A DNA stretch of 64,000 nt from Youhaiella tibetensis (GCF_008000755.1 NZ_CP041690.1:744001-808000), one strand, 5' to 3'. Shown: positions 35,104 through 44,881, numbered from the stretch's first letter. Numbers and translations: made by a program. Notes: a model not told the origin generated them from the sequence alone.

Positions 35104-35961
35104 GTGGCAGACCCGTACGACAGTTTCGATATAGAGAACCCCGATCTCCCCAAGGGTATCAAGAAGGCCGCCATGGAGTCGGGCGGCTATCCCTATTCCA
35201 GGAAGCTCGATGACGAGCAATATGCCGACGAACTGCTCGGCGTGCAGAAGCAGCTCGTCCTGCTCCAGTCGCACCTGGCCAAGAACGGGGACCGCATCAT
35301 GCTGGTCTTCGAGGGGCGCGACGCCGCCGGCAAGGGCGGCACCATCAAGACCTACCTGGCCAACCTCAACCCGCGCTACAACATCATCGCCGCGCTGCCC
35401 AAGCCCAACGACCGGGAGAGCACGCAGTGGTATTTCCAGCGCTATGTCGACTGGCTCCCCGCGGCCGGGGAGACCGTGCTCTTCGATCGCTCATGGTATA
35501 ACCGCGCCGGCGTCGAGCCGGTCATGGGCTTCTGCAAGCCCGAGCAGACCGCCGAATTCCTCATCGAGGCGCCCCGCTTCGAGCGCATGCTGGTGGCCGA
35601 CGGCATTCACCTGCACAAGATCTGGCTCGATATCGGCCGCGAAATGCAGCTCAAGCGTTTCCACGACCGCCGCCACGATCCCCTCAAGGTCTGGAAGCTT
35701 TCGCCCATCGACATGGAGGCCCTGCCGCGCTGGCAAGCCTATTCGAAGGCGCGCAACACCATGCTCGAGGAAACCGACACCGACTACGCCCCCTGGACGA
35801 TCGTGCGCGCCAACGACAAGCGCCGCGCCCGCCTGAGCGTCATCCGCCTCGTCCTCTCCGGCTTCGACTACGCCGGCAAGGACGAAAAGCAGATCGGCCA
35901 GATCGACCCCCAGATCGTCCTCACCGCCAAGGACTTCCTAGCCCACTACTCCGGCACCTGA
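35104..35961 (+). CDS. ppk2: Polyphosphate kinase 2
   Basis: A 285-residue PPK2-family kinase, transferring phosphate between polyphosphate and a nucleoside diphosphate. Walker A is FEGRDAAGKGGTIK, Walker B-like LFDRSWYNRAGVEPVMGFC, with a basic lid (KRFHDRRHDPLKVWKLSPID). The GTG start at 35104 has an AGGAGG site upstream. It is divergent from phoR, next to the Pho regulon, which fits phosphate storage. Whether it prefers ADP or GDP cannot be told. Confidence 0.94.
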   Translation: MADPYDSFDIENPDLPKGIKKAAMESGGYPYSRKLDDEQYADELLGVQKQLVLLQSHLAKNGDRIMLVFEGRDAAGKGGTIKTYLANLNPRYNIIAALPKPNDRESTQWYFQRYVDWLPAAGETVLFDRSWYNRAGVEPVMGFCKPEQTAEFLIEAPRFERMLVADGIHLHKIWLDIGREMQLKRFHDRRHDPLKVWKLSPIDMEALPRWQAYSKARNTMLEETDTDYAPWTIVRANDKRRARLSVIRLVLSGFDYAGKDEKQIGQIDPQIVLTAKDFLAHYSGT

Positions 35962-35988
35962 ACCGCGGGGCAGGGACCACCCCCAGCG

Positions 35989-36030
35989 CCTCCCTCCCCC
36001 TTGTGGGGAGGGACCGAGGGTGGGGGTAAG
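35989..36030. repeat. Dispersed GC-rich hairpin repeat, copy 4
   Basis: The same unit as at 17369-17410, apparently identical through the core, located between the convergent ppk2 and gcrA genes, just before the gcrA terminator. Confidence 0.75.
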
Positions 36031-36078
36031 TCAGAGGCACCGGGCAAACAATAGATCCGGACACCCGGCCACCACCCC

Positions 36079-36110
36079 CAAAAACAAAAACGGCCGGAAA
36101 ATCCGGCCGC
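36079..36110 (-). terminator. Rho-independent terminator of gcrA
   Basis: On the minus strand an 8-bp GC stem (GCGGCCGGA / TCCGGCCG) with a TTTT-containing loop is followed by TTTTTGTTTTT. It lies 25 bp after the gcrA stop. Confidence 0.9.
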
Positions 36111-36134
36111 TTGTTCGTCTCTCGCTGCTGGCGC

Positions 36135-36686
36135 CTAGCGCTTGCGCTTCTCCACCTGGTGGTAGGCGCGGCGCGAGTGGAACTCGCAATAGGGGTGGCC
36201 TTCTTCCGATTCACGGCCGCAGAAATAGAAGTCCGGGGTCAGCGGATCGCCGATCGGCCACTTGCAGGTGTGTTCGTTCAGGCCCAGCAGCCCGATGCGC
36301 TCGGACTCGGGAATGAAGATCTCGGCGGCCGGGGGCACGTAGCTCTCCACTTCCATTTCCTCGGTCACGGCCAGCGCCGTGGCGCCCACGACCTGGGTGC
36401 GTACCACCGTCTGCCGCCGCGCCATGCCCGAGGAATGCCCTGCGCCGGCCGAGCCCGTCGAGGGGCTGGCCACGCGGCGCGGAGCCGGACGGGCGGTGGT
36501 GCGGGCGCGCGGCGCCGTGGTTGCCGGTTTGGCGCGGGCCGAAAGCTTGAGCCGGTGCACCTTGCCGATGACGGCGTTACGGGTGACCCCGTCGCCAAGT
36601 TCCGCTGCGATCTGGCTGGCGCTCAAGCCTTCCATCCAGAGCTTTTTCAGCAGTTCTACCCGCTCTTCGGTCCAGCCCATCGACAT
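36135..36686 (-). CDS. gcrA: GcrA family cell cycle regulator
   Basis: A 183-residue GcrA protein. The N-terminal DNA-binding region (WTEERVELLKKLWMEGLSASQIAAELG then VTRNAVIGKVHRL) is diagnostic. A Pro/Ala/Arg-rich linker follows, and the C-terminal cysteine/histidine-containing part (CKWPIGDP, FYFCGRESEEGHPYCEFH) is the region that contacts sigma70 in Caulobacter. It regulates S-phase genes through promoters carrying GANTC sites methylated by CcrM. The start is ATG 36686 or 36680; AGGAG lies just upstream. Confidence 0.97.
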   Translation of the reverse strand: MSMGWTEERVELLKKLWMEGLSASQIAAELGDGVTRNAVIGKVHRLKLSARAKPATTAPRARTTARPAPRRVASPSTGSAGAGHSSGMARRQTVVRTQVVGATALAVTEEMEVESYVPPAAEIFIPESERIGLLGLNEHTCKWPIGDPLTPDFYFCGRESEEGHPYCEFHSRRAYHQVEKRKR

Positions 36687-37057
36687 TAGCTCCTAGCCGC
36701 TTAAATTCAGACAGAATCTCTCTTCGCACTGCCGGGACGAGCCGGCAGCCAATACGCTATGCGTCGTATGTTGAGTGGGTCCGCCACACGAGATATCGTG
36801 TTCCCAACGCTCAGGATACTACACGGCCCCAAGAATCGGGATCAAGAGTCCCCCAGCAAATTCCACCGGGAAAACCCTGCTTTAGCGGTGGAGAACCAAA
36901 GGCCGAGTCAAATCAGCGCCTTGGCCGGAGAACATTGACTTTTACGGCCTCTCAGGCCTATCTGGAACGCGTAACGCGCCGCCCAAGTGCAGCGCGTTTT
37001 TGGTTTTTATTGGGCCGTGCGCGGCCTTCCAGCAACACTTAGGAATGGGGAACAATC
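36687..37057. other. Divergent gcrA-argD promoter region with four GANTC sites
   Basis: This 371-bp gap holds no gene. It contains GANTC (CcrM-type methylation) sites at 36714, 36833, 36846 and 36905, and the argD promoter candidate. GcrA-dependent promoters in alphaproteobacteria carry such sites, so gcrA may be methylation-sensitive here. Confidence 0.55.
36935..36964 (+). promoter_or_regulatory. Candidate sigma70 promoter of argD operon
   Basis: TTGACT (36935-36940) and TATCTG (36959-36964) with an 18-base spacing, 94 bp upstream of the argD start. Confidence 0.5.
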
Positions 37058-38257
37058 ATGTCTGCGTTGTACGGCACCTACGCCCGGTCCGGTCTCGCCT
37101 TTGAGCGAGGCGAGGGTGTGCGCCTATACGCGCAGGATGGTACGGCCTACCTCGATTTCCATTCCGGCATCGGCGTCAACGCGCTGGGCCATGGCGACCC
37201 GCACCTGGTCTCCACCCTCAAGGCCGCCGCCGAGAAGGTCTGGCACACGTCCAACGTGTTCTCCATTCCCGAGCAGGAGCGGCTGGGCCAGCGGCTCGTC
37301 GACTCCACCTTTGCGGACTCGGTGTTCTTCACCAATTCCGGTGCTGAAGCGGTCGAGTGCGCCATCAAGACGGCGCGCCACTATTTCTGGGCCAAGGGCC
37401 AGCCGGAGAAGTACGAGATCATCGCCTTCACCGGCTCCTTCCACGGTCGCACCCTGGGCACCATCGCCGCCGGCGGCAACGAGCACTACATCGAAGGCTT
37501 CGGCCCGCCGCTCGCCGGCTTCAGGCATCTTGCCCCCGGCGACCTCAAGGCAGTCGAGGCCCTGATCGACGACAAGACCTGCGCCATCCTGCTCGAGCCC
37601 GTCCAGGGCGAGGGCGGCGTCACCGCCATGCCGGTCGAGTTCCTCAAGGGCCTGCGCGCGCTCTGCGACAAGCACGACATGCTGCTCATCTTTGATGAGG
37701 TGCAGTGCGGCTACGGTCGTACCGGGCGCTTCTTCGCCTATGAGTGGACTGGTATCGAGCCCGACATCATGGCCGTCGCCAAGGGCATCGGTGGCGGCTT
37801 CCCGCTCGGCGCCTGCCTTGCCAAGGGCCCGGTTGCCGCGTCCATGGTTCCGGGCACTCACGGCTCGACCTATGGCGGCAACCCGCTGGCCTGTACCATC
37901 GGCAACGCCGTTCTCGACCGTATCCAGGCCCCCGGCTTCCTCGAACATGTCGAGCAGGTCGGCCAGGTGCTGCAATGGCACCTCCAGCAGCTCGCCCAGA
38001 AATATCCGCAGTACATCGTGGAACTGCGCGGCAAGGGCCTGATCACCGGCATCAAGATCGTGCCGCCGGTGCGCGATTTCGTCGAGCGCCTGCGCGCCGA
38101 CCACCAGCTCCTGGCCGTTGCCGCCGGCGACAACGTCCTGCGACTTCTCCCCCCGCTCGTCATCACCGAAGATGACGTCAAGGAAGCCATCGGCAAGATT
38201 TCCGATGCCTTCGCCGCCCTTGATAGTGAACCGGGCAACGTGCCGCCGATCGATTGA
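37058..38257 (+). CDS. argD: Acetylornithine aminotransferase
   Basis: A 399-residue class III aminotransferase that makes N-acetylornithine in arginine synthesis, with [18 protein letters not shown] binds the cofactor phosphate, [13 protein letters not shown] holds the Asp that pairs with the PLP ring nitrogen, and the Schiff-base lysine is Lys242 in [13 protein letters not shown]. Its position ahead of argF supports the assignment over succinylornithine or GABA transaminases. Confidence 0.95.
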   Translation: MSALYGTYARSGLAFERGEGVRLYAQDGTAYLDFHSGIGVNALGHGDPHLVSTLKAAAEKVWHTSNVFSIPEQERLGQRLVDSTFADSVFFTNSGAEAVECAIKTARHYFWAKGQPEKYEIIAFTGSFHGRTLGTIAAGGNEHYIEGFGPPLAGFRHLAPGDLKAVEALIDDKTCAILLEPVQGEGGVTAMPVEFLKGLRALCDKHDMLLIFDEVQCGYGRTGRFFAYEWTGIEPDIMAVAKGIGGGFPLGACLAKGPVAASMVPGTHGSTYGGNPLACTIGNAVLDRIQAPGFLEHVEQVGQVLQWHLQQLAQKYPQYIVELRGKGLITGIKIVPPVRDFVERLRADHQLLAVAAGDNVLRLLPPLVITEDDVKEAIGKISDAFAALDSEPGNVPPID

Positions 38258-38306
38258 TCGGCGGACCTTCCTCAAAGCCCTCAACAAAGGAAACCGGACC
38301 AATAAA

Positions 38307-39233
38307 ATGACCGGCACCCCAAGGCATTTTCTAAACCTACTCGATTTCACCCCCGAACAGCTCCGGGGCATGCTCTCCCTGGCCAGCGAGCTCAAGGAGC
38401 TCCTCAAGAAAGGCGAGCGACCGCTCCTGCTCAAGGACAAGGTTCTGGCCATGATCTTCGAGCGCCAGTCCACCCGCACCCGCGTTTCCTTCGATGTCGG
38501 CATGCGTCAGCTCGGCGGCCAGACGCTCATGCTCACCGGCCAGGAAATGCAGCTCTCGCGTGAAGAGACCCTGTCCGACACGGCCCGCGTCATGTCGCGC
38601 TATGTCGATGCGATCATGATCCGCATCCTGAGCCACGACGACCTGCTCGAGCTTGCCGGCGCCTCCTCGGTGCCCGTCATCAACGGCCTCACCCGCCGCG
38701 CCCATCCCTGCCAGGTCATGGCCGACGTCATGACCTTCGAGGAGAACCGCGGTTCCATCGAGGGCGCCAAGATCGCCTGGGTCGGCGACAGCAACAACGT
38801 CATGGCCTCCTGGGTCCATGCCGCCAAGCTGCTCGGCGCCAGGCTCGATATCGCCGTCCCCGAGGAATACGGCCCGGACCAGGGCATGCTGGCCGACATC
38901 CGCGCTGCCGGCAGCGCCGTGCGCCTGATGGAAGACCCCCACGAGGCTGTCAAGGACGCCGATCTCGTCATCACCGACACCTGGGTGTCGATGGGCGACA
39001 CCGACGAGGTGGAGCGTCGCCGCATCTTGAAACCCTACAGGGTCAATCCCAATTTAATGGCCGAGGCCGGCAAGGATGCACTCTTCATGCACTGCCTGCC
39101 TGCTCACCGCGGCGATGAAGTTACCGATGAGGTCATTGATGGGCCTCAATCGGTTGTCTTTGATGAAGCCGAAAATCGCTTACACGCACAAAAGGCGATC
39201 CTGTGCTGGGTGTTCGGGATCGAAACGCTTTAA
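38307..39233 (+). CDS. argF: Ornithine carbamoyltransferase
   Basis: A 308-residue enzyme forming citrulline from ornithine and carbamoyl phosphate. The carbamoyl-phosphate site is STRTR at residues 55-59, with [13 protein letters not shown]-type and [15 protein letters not shown] motifs for ornithine binding. The start is ATG 38307; the frame is open far upstream but inside argD. It lies 49 bp after argD, and its stop overlaps the hslO start by one base (TAATG). Confidence 0.97.
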   Translation: MTGTPRHFLNLLDFTPEQLRGMLSLASELKELLKKGERPLLLKDKVLAMIFERQSTRTRVSFDVGMRQLGGQTLMLTGQEMQLSREETLSDTARVMSRYVDAIMIRILSHDDLLELAGASSVPVINGLTRRAHPCQVMADVMTFEENRGSIEGAKIAWVGDSNNVMASWVHAAKLLGARLDIAVPEEYGPDQGMLADIRAAGSAVRLMEDPHEAVKDADLVITDTWVSMGDTDEVERRRILKPYRVNPNLMAEAGKDALFMHCLPAHRGDEVTDEVIDGPQSVVFDEAENRLHAQKAILCWVFGIETL

Positions 39234-40222
39234 TGGCTGCTGAAACTCTGCTGTCCACGCTCGGCCTCGACCGCCCCGAAAGCGGCGACGATGTCGTGGT
39301 GCCGTTCACTCTGGAAGGTCTGGATTGCCGTGGCCGCTCCGTGCGGCTGGGCGAGGCGCTGGATTCGATCCTCAACCGCCACAACTACCCCGCTCCGGTG
39401 GCGCGCCTCCTGGGCGAGGCGGTGGTGCTCGCGGCGCTGGTCGGCTCCTCCCTCAAGTTCGAGGGGCGTTTCATCCTGCAGACCCAGACCGATGGCCCGG
39501 TCAACCTCATCGTCGTCGATCTCGACGCGCCCGATGGTCTGCGCGGCTATGCCCGCTTCGACCATGATGCGCTCGTCAAGGCTTCCGAACTGGGCAAGAC
39601 CAGGCCGGGCGAACTGCTCGGCCATGGCCATCTGGCCATGACCATCGACCAGGGTGCCCACACCGAACGCTACCAGGGCATCGTCGCGCTCGAGGGGCAG
39701 TCGCTCGAGGAAGTGGCCCATACCTACTTCCAGCAGTCCGAGCAGATCCCCACCATGGTCCGCCTCGCCGTCGCCGAATACTCGGAGAAGGGCTACGTGC
39801 GTCCGCAATGGCGTGCCGGTGGCGTCCTGCTGCAGTTCCTGCCCGAGCACGGCATGGGCGTGGTTCGCGACCTGCCGGGCGACGGCAATTTCGAGAACGA
39901 CGACACGCCGGCCGACGACAAGTGGGAAACCGCCCGCGCCCTTCTCGGCACCCTCTCGGATGCCGAGCTGGCCGACCCCGAGCTTTCCCCCGAGCGCATG
40001 CTCTTCCGCCTCTTCCACGAGACGGGTGTCCGCGTCTTCCCGGCCATGGACATGGAAGAACGCTGCACCTGCTCGGCCGAGCGCGTCGAATCCATGCTGC
40101 GCGAAAACTTCACCGCCGAGGAGCGCCAGGACATGGCGGTCGATGGCGAGATCGAAGTGGTCTGCGAGTTCTGCTCTGCGGCCTACCACTTCAAGCCGCA
40201 CGAGTTCGAAACCGAACACTGA
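39233..40222 (+). CDS. hslO: Hsp33 redox-regulated chaperone
   Basis: A 329-residue Hsp33 family chaperone that becomes an active holdase on oxidation. The C-terminal zinc/redox switch has Cys278-X-Cys280 and Cys311-X2-Cys314, the expected CXC...CXXC pattern. The argF-hslO arrangement with overlapping start/stop is common in this bacterial order and implies coupled translation. A good terminator follows. Confidence 0.95.
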   Translation: MAAETLLSTLGLDRPESGDDVVVPFTLEGLDCRGRSVRLGEALDSILNRHNYPAPVARLLGEAVVLAALVGSSLKFEGRFILQTQTDGPVNLIVVDLDAPDGLRGYARFDHDALVKASELGKTRPGELLGHGHLAMTIDQGAHTERYQGIVALEGQSLEEVAHTYFQQSEQIPTMVRLAVAEYSEKGYVRPQWRAGGVLLQFLPEHGMGVVRDLPGDGNFENDDTPADDKWETARALLGTLSDAELADPELSPERMLFRLFHETGVRVFPAMDMEERCTCSAERVESMLRENFTAEERQDMAVDGEIEVVCEFCSAAYHFKPHEFETEH

Positions 40223-40230
40223 AAATGACA

Positions 40231-40258
40231 AGGCCCGGAGCGATCCGGGCCTTTTCGT
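40231..40258 (+). terminator. Terminator of argD-argF-hslO
   Basis: AGGCCCGGA / TCCGGGCCT stem with a short GCGA loop, followed by TTTTCGTTT, immediately after hslO. Confidence 0.88.
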
Positions 40259-40305
40259 TTCCATCTCAGAACCTCGCCTGACGAAATGGGAGGGAGCTGA
40301 CGCCC

Positions 40306-42252
40306 TCACTCCCGCGCCAGCGCATCCACCGGGTCGAGCCGTGAGGCCGAGCGCGCGGGAAAGAACCCGAAGGCCAGCCCGATGGCGGTCGAGGACAGCA
40401 CCGCCACCACGATCGAGAGCGGCGAATAGCTCAGCGTGATCGTCGGCACGAACTGCTTGACGATGGCGCCCACCGCAAACGACAGCCCGATGCCGGCGGC
40501 CCCGCCGATGAAACAGACCAGCACCGCCTCGACCAGGAACTGCTGGAGGATGTCGCCCCCGCGCGCCCCAACCGCCATGCGGATGCCGATTTCCTTGGTG
40601 CGCTCGGAGACGGACACCAGCATGATGTTCATCACCCCGATGCCGCCCACCACCAGCGAGATCACCGCGATCGCCGAGATCAGCAGGGTCAGCGTCTGCG
40701 AGGTTGACTGGATGGTGTCGCGGATGGTGTTCGAGTTCTGCAGAAAGAAGTCCTGCGTGCCCCCGTGCAGCGTAACCAGCAGGGCCGTTATCTCGGCTTC
40801 GGCCGTATCCATGTCATAGGTATCGGCCACCCGTATGGTGATGCCCGAGAGATAGTTCCGGCCCAGGATCCTGTCCATCACCGTCGTGTAGGGCAGGTAG
40901 ACATTGGCGTTGCTCGCCCCCGGCCCGAAGCCCGAGGTCGTCGCCACCCCGATCACCCGCACCGGCACCTTGCCGATCACGATGACCTGCCCGATAGGGT
41001 TTTCCCCGTTCGGAAACAGCGCCGAAACCGCATTGGTATCGATCACCGCATCCTGGGCGCGTTCGTCCACGCTCTGCTGGCCGAAGCTCGATCCCTGGGA
41101 GATCGTCGTGCCGCTCACCCGGAAATAGTCCGGGCCTACGCCGGTGATCGAGGTCGTGACCGAAAGGTTCCCGAAGAGCGCGGTGCCGTTGCTCGAGACG
41201 CGCGGCGTCACGCTGTCCGCATAGGGCTGGCGCGCCAGTGCATCGGCATCGGTTGCCAGCAACGTCCTGATGCGGCCCGCCGTGCGATCGCCGAACCCGC
41301 TGCCGGGCGCGATGGTGATCGTATTGGTGCCGATCGAGGAAATCTGCGCCAGCACCGCCTGCTGGCTGCCCTGGCCGAGCGCCACCACCGACACCACCGA
41401 GGCGATGCCGATGATGATGCCGAGCATGGTCAGGAACGTGCGCAGCTTGTGCGCCCGCATGGCGCGCACGGCGGTGCGCACCACCTCCATGCCGCGGTCG
41501 AAGCCTTCGCGCCAGCCGGCCTTGGGCCGCGCCAGCGGATCGACCGAGCGCGCCGCGGCGCCCTCGTCCTGCCGCCGGTCGGCGATGATGCGCCCGTCGC
41601 TGATCTCCACGATCCGCTCGGCGCGGCTGGCCACGTTCTGGTCGTGCGTTACCAGGATCACCGTATGCCCGTCGGCATGCAGCTCCTCGAGCAGCGCCAT
41701 CAGGTCTTCGCCGCTCTTCTTGTCGAGTGCGCCGGTCGGCTCGTCCGCCAGGATCACTTCGCCGCCGTTCATCAGCGCTCGCGCCACCGAGACGCGCTGC
41801 TGCTGGCCGCCTGAAAGTTCGCTCGGCCGGTGGTCGAGGCGGTCGCCGAGCCCCAGCCGCGTGAGGAGGTCGACGGCGCGCTCCTGGCGCGCGCCCGCTT
41901 CCATGCCGGCATAGATGGCCGGCACTTCCACGTTCTGGACGGCATCCAGGTCCGGCAGCAACTGGTAGCGCTGGAAGATGAAGCCGAAATGCTCGCGGCG
42001 CAGCTCCGCCAGCTCGTCCGCGTCCATCGCTGCGACGTCCCGGCCCTCGAACTCGTAGGTGCCCGCGCTGGCGCGGTCCAGGCACCCCAGGATGTTCATG
42101 AGCGTGGATTTGCCCGAGCCGGACGCGCCCATGATGGCGATCATCTCGCCGCGCTCGATGGTGAGGTCCACGTCCTTGAGAACGGCGACCACTTCCTCGC
42201 CGTTGCGGAATTCGCGCCGGAGCTTGGAGATCGAAATTAGCGGTGCGCTCAT
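40306..42252 (-). CDS. macB: MacB family ABC transporter ATPase/permease
   Basis: A 648-residue fusion of an ABC ATPase and a MacB-type permease. Walker A is G42ASGSGKST, the signature LSGGQQQR and Walker B VILADEPTGALD. After about residue 270 come one membrane helix, a periplasmic core domain and three C-terminal helices (FtsX domain, with GIRMAVGARGGDIL). With the adaptor downstream-named macA just upstream in the transcript, it forms a tripartite efflux pump. The cargo (macrolide, peptide or siderophore) is unknown. Confidence 0.92.
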   Translation of the reverse strand: MSAPLISISKLRREFRNGEEVVAVLKDVDLTIERGEMIAIMGASGSGKSTLMNILGCLDRASAGTYEFEGRDVAAMDADELAELRREHFGFIFQRYQLLPDLDAVQNVEVPAIYAGMEAGARQERAVDLLTRLGLGDRLDHRPSELSGGQQQRVSVARALMNGGEVILADEPTGALDKKSGEDLMALLEELHADGHTVILVTHDQNVASRAERIVEISDGRIIADRRQDEGAAARSVDPLARPKAGWREGFDRGMEVVRTAVRAMRAHKLRTFLTMLGIIIGIASVVSVVALGQGSQQAVLAQISSIGTNTITIAPGSGFGDRTAGRIRTLLATDADALARQPYADSVTPRVSSNGTALFGNLSVTTSITGVGPDYFRVSGTTISQGSSFGQQSVDERAQDAVIDTNAVSALFPNGENPIGQVIVIGKVPVRVIGVATTSGFGPGASNANVYLPYTTVMDRILGRNYLSGITIRVADTYDMDTAEAEITALLVTLHGGTQDFFLQNSNTIRDTIQSTSQTLTLLISAIAVISLVVGGIGVMNIMLVSVSERTKEIGIRMAVGARGGDILQQFLVEAVLVCFIGGAAGIGLSFAVGAIVKQFVPTITLSYSPLSIVVAVLSSTAIGLAFGFFPARSASRLDPVDALARE

Positions 42253-42255
42253 GGC

Positions 42256-43479
42256 TCAGAGCCCGAAGGGGGAGGGTGGGCCGCGGAACCGGCCGCCGGT
42301 CGTGTTCGTCCCGCTCTGGCGCGCCAGCCCGCTGACGCCGGTGGCCACCACCAGGTCGCCTTCGTTGAGCCCGCCGGTGATCTGCGCATTGATGTTGTTG
42401 TTGATGCCCACGGTTACCTCGTGCGGCGTCACTTCCTCGGTCTTGGGGTCGAGCACCCGCACGAAATACTTGCCCTGCCGGTTCGCCGTTCCGAGTACGG
42501 AAGAGGGGAGCAGCAGCGCGTCCGGAGCGTCCTGCAGCACGATGGTGATCTTGGCCGTCATGGCGATACGCAGCTTGTGGTCGGAGTTCTTCACCTCGAA
42601 CCGGCCATTGTAGTAGATGGCGTTGTCGCTCGAGGAGATGCCGCTGTCGGCCGTGCTGATGGCGTCGGGCGCCGGCTCGATCGAGCGTAGCGTCGCCTCG
42701 ATCTGGTTGTTGGGTTCGCCCAGGATGGTGAAATAGGCCTTCTGCCCCGGCTGCACGCGGGTCACGTCCGCTTCCGAGATCTGCGCCTTGATCACCATGG
42801 TGTCGAGATCGGCGACCTTGACGATCGTGGGCGAGTTCTGCGCCGAGGAAATGTTCTGTCCCTCGCTCACCAGCACCGCCACCACCGTTCCGTCCACCGG
42901 CGAGGTGATCTTGGTGCGGCTCAGGTTGAGGTTGGCGGAGTCCACGGCCAGTTCGGCCTGGCTGATCTGCGCATCGAGCGCGGCGAGCGAGGCCGCCGCC
43001 GCATCCACCGCAGCCTTGGCGCTGTCATAGTCCGCCTGCGACTTGAGGTTCTGCTTGAGCAGCTGCTCGGTGCGGGTCAGCGTCTGCTGGGCCTGAGTCT
43101 GGTCGGCAAGCTTGCCCAGCCGCTGCGCCTTCATGTTGGCGAGGGCGGCCTGGGCGGACTTGACCGCGTTTTCCTGGTCGAGGGAGTCGATGTCGGCGAT
43201 CGGGTCGCCCTTCTTGACGGTATCGCCCAGCTTGACGTGCAGCGTCTCGATCCGCCCGGAAACCTGGGCGCCCACGCTCGTTACCGAATTGGCCTCGAGC
43301 GAACCCGAAGCCAGCACCGTCTGCTGGATATCGCCGCGGGTGACCGCCACGGTCGGCGGCGCCGGTTCGGCCTGGGAGCGCCCGAAGTAATACCACGCGC
43401 CTCCGGCCAATCCTGCCAGCACCACTATCGCGATGATCCACCGCCACCACGATTTCCGCTTGCGAACTTTGCCCGCCAA
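42256..43479 (-). CDS. macA: MacA-type efflux periplasmic adaptor
   Basis: A 407-residue membrane-fusion protein. An N-terminal membrane anchor lies at about residues 11-30 (WWRWIIAIVVLAGLAGGAWYY), then come the lipoyl-like VGAQVSGRIETLHVKLGDTVKKGD, a coiled-coil hairpin and the barrel domains with SPVDGTVVAVLVSEGQ. It is three bases upstream of macB and co-transcribed. A partner outer-membrane factor is not in the window. Confidence 0.92.
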   Translation of the reverse strand: MAGKVRKRKSWWRWIIAIVVLAGLAGGAWYYFGRSQAEPAPPTVAVTRGDIQQTVLASGSLEANSVTSVGAQVSGRIETLHVKLGDTVKKGDPIADIDSLDQENAVKSAQAALANMKAQRLGKLADQTQAQQTLTRTEQLLKQNLKSQADYDSAKAAVDAAAASLAALDAQISQAELAVDSANLNLSRTKITSPVDGTVVAVLVSEGQNISSAQNSPTIVKVADLDTMVIKAQISEADVTRVQPGQKAYFTILGEPNNQIEATLRSIEPAPDAISTADSGISSSDNAIYYNGRFEVKNSDHKLRIAMTAKITIVLQDAPDALLLPSSVLGTANRQGKYFVRVLDPKTEEVTPHEVTVGINNNINAQITGGLNEGDLVVATGVSGLARQSGTNTTGGRFRGPPSPFGL

Positions 43480-43573
43480 CTTCCCGATCCTCTCGCCCGA
43501 ATACTACGTTCTATATAGGCACTTGAACGTTGAGCGTCGCGTTAGCGGTCGGTAAGCCAGCTTAAATCTTGGT

Positions 43574-43593
43574 AATGCGCAATATTGCGCATT
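43574..43593. promoter_or_regulatory. 20-bp perfect palindrome upstream of macAB
   Basis: AATGCGCAAT followed by its exact reverse complement ATTGCGCATT, 95 bp upstream of the macA start in the 184-bp gap before the metZ terminator. A perfect palindrome of this length at a promoter suggests an operator for a dimeric repressor of the efflux operon. The regulator is not identified. Confidence 0.65.
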
Positions 43594-43602
43594 CCGGCGT
43601 TC

Positions 43603-43640
43603 CAAAAACAAAGGGCGGGGAACCGTCCCCGCCCTCGTTG
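43603..43640 (-). terminator. Terminator of metZ
   Basis: On the minus strand GGGCGGGGAC / GTTCCCCGCCC-type stem followed by TTTGTTTTTGG, 24 bp after the metZ stop. Confidence 0.88.
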
Positions 43641-43663
43641 TTTCCAGTCGGCCTGCGGCGCGC

Positions 43664-44869
43664 TCAGATCTGGTCGAGCCCGTAGCCGAGGTCCGCGATC
43701 AGGTCGTCGGCATTTTCCAGCCCCACCGAGATGCGCAGCATGCCCGGGGTGATGCCGGATTCGAGCCGCACTTCCTCGGTCAGGCGCTGGTGCGTGGTGG
43801 TGCGCGGATGGGTGATGATCGACTTGGCGTCGCCCAGGTTGTTCGAGATCAGGATCACCGCCAGCGAGTCCGCCAGCTTGAACGCGGCTTCCTGCCCGCC
43901 CTTGACCTCGAAGGCCACCAGGGTCGAACCCGCCTTCATCTGGCGCTTGGCCAGCTCGTATTGCGGGTGGCTCTTGTGGTGCGGGTAGATCACCCGGTTG
44001 ACCTTGGGGTGATCGCCCAGGAAGTCGGCGATCCTGGTCGCGTTCTCGGTCATCTGGCGCACGCGCAGCGGCAGCGTCTCCAGGCCCTTGAGCATCACCC
44101 AGGCGTTGAACGGGCTGATCGAGGGGCCGGTCTGGCGGATGAACGTATGCACGTCCCCCGTGATCAGCTCCTTGCTGCCCAGGATCAGGCCGCCCAGCGC
44201 CCGGCCCTGGCCGTCGATATGCTTGGTGGCCGAATAGGTCACCAGGTCCGCGCCCAGCTTGAGCGGGCTCTGGTAGAGCGCGGTGGCAAAGACGTTGTCG
44301 ACGATGAGCTTGGCCCCGCCCGCATGGGCGATCTTGGCCACCGCCTCGATATCGACCAGTTCCAGCGTCGGGTTGGTCGGCGTCTCGATGAAGATGAGCT
44401 TGGTATTGGGCCGCATCGCCTTGAGGAAGTTCTCGGGGTCACGCCCGTCGACCAGCGTCGAGCTCACGCCCCAGCGCGGCATGAAGTCTTCCACCACGAA
44501 CCGGCAGCCGCCGAACAGCGCGCGCGAGGCCACGATATGGTCGCCGGCCCGCACCTGGCTCTGCACCGCGCAGGTCACCGCCGCCATGCCCGTTGCGAGC
44601 GCGCGCGCATCCTCGGCGCCTTCGAGCAGCGCCATGCGCTTCTGGAGCACGTCCACGGTCGGGTTGGAGAAACGCGAATAATTGTGCCCGACGATCTCGC
44701 CCTTGAAGAGCTTCTCGGCATAGGCGGATTCCGGATACGTGTACCCGGACGTCATGTAGATCGGCTCGGACGTCTCGTTGAACTGGCTGCGCTCGATGCC
44801 GCCATGCACCAGCGAGGTTTCCGCCGAGCGGTTCTTGGGGTCGAAAAGGGGGTTGTTCTGCTTGGTCAT
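43664..44869 (-). CDS. metZ: O-succinylhomoserine sulfhydrylase
   Basis: A 401-residue Cys/Met-metabolism PLP enzyme, making homocysteine directly from O-succinylhomoserine and sulfide. The PLP lysine lies in SATKHIDGQGR, with YSRFSNPTVDVL and TPTNPTLELVDI as family marks. The exact match to MetZ-type N terminus and the SAM-II riboswitch upstream both support methionine synthesis. The ATG at 44869 lies only 12 bases after a terminator hairpin's T tract. Confidence 0.95.
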   Translation of the reverse strand: MTKQNNPLFDPKNRSAETSLVHGGIERSQFNETSEPIYMTSGYTYPESAYAEKLFKGEIVGHNYSRFSNPTVDVLQKRMALLEGAEDARALATGMAAVTCAVQSQVRAGDHIVASRALFGGCRFVVEDFMPRWGVSSTLVDGRDPENFLKAMRPNTKLIFIETPTNPTLELVDIEAVAKIAHAGGAKLIVDNVFATALYQSPLKLGADLVTYSATKHIDGQGRALGGLILGSKELITGDVHTFIRQTGPSISPFNAWVMLKGLETLPLRVRQMTENATRIADFLGDHPKVNRVIYPHHKSHPQYELAKRQMKAGSTLVAFEVKGGQEAAFKLADSLAVILISNNLGDAKSIITHPRTTTHQRLTEEVRLESGITPGMLRISVGLENADDLIADLGYGLDQI

Positions 44870-44881
44870 GGACTAGTCCCG

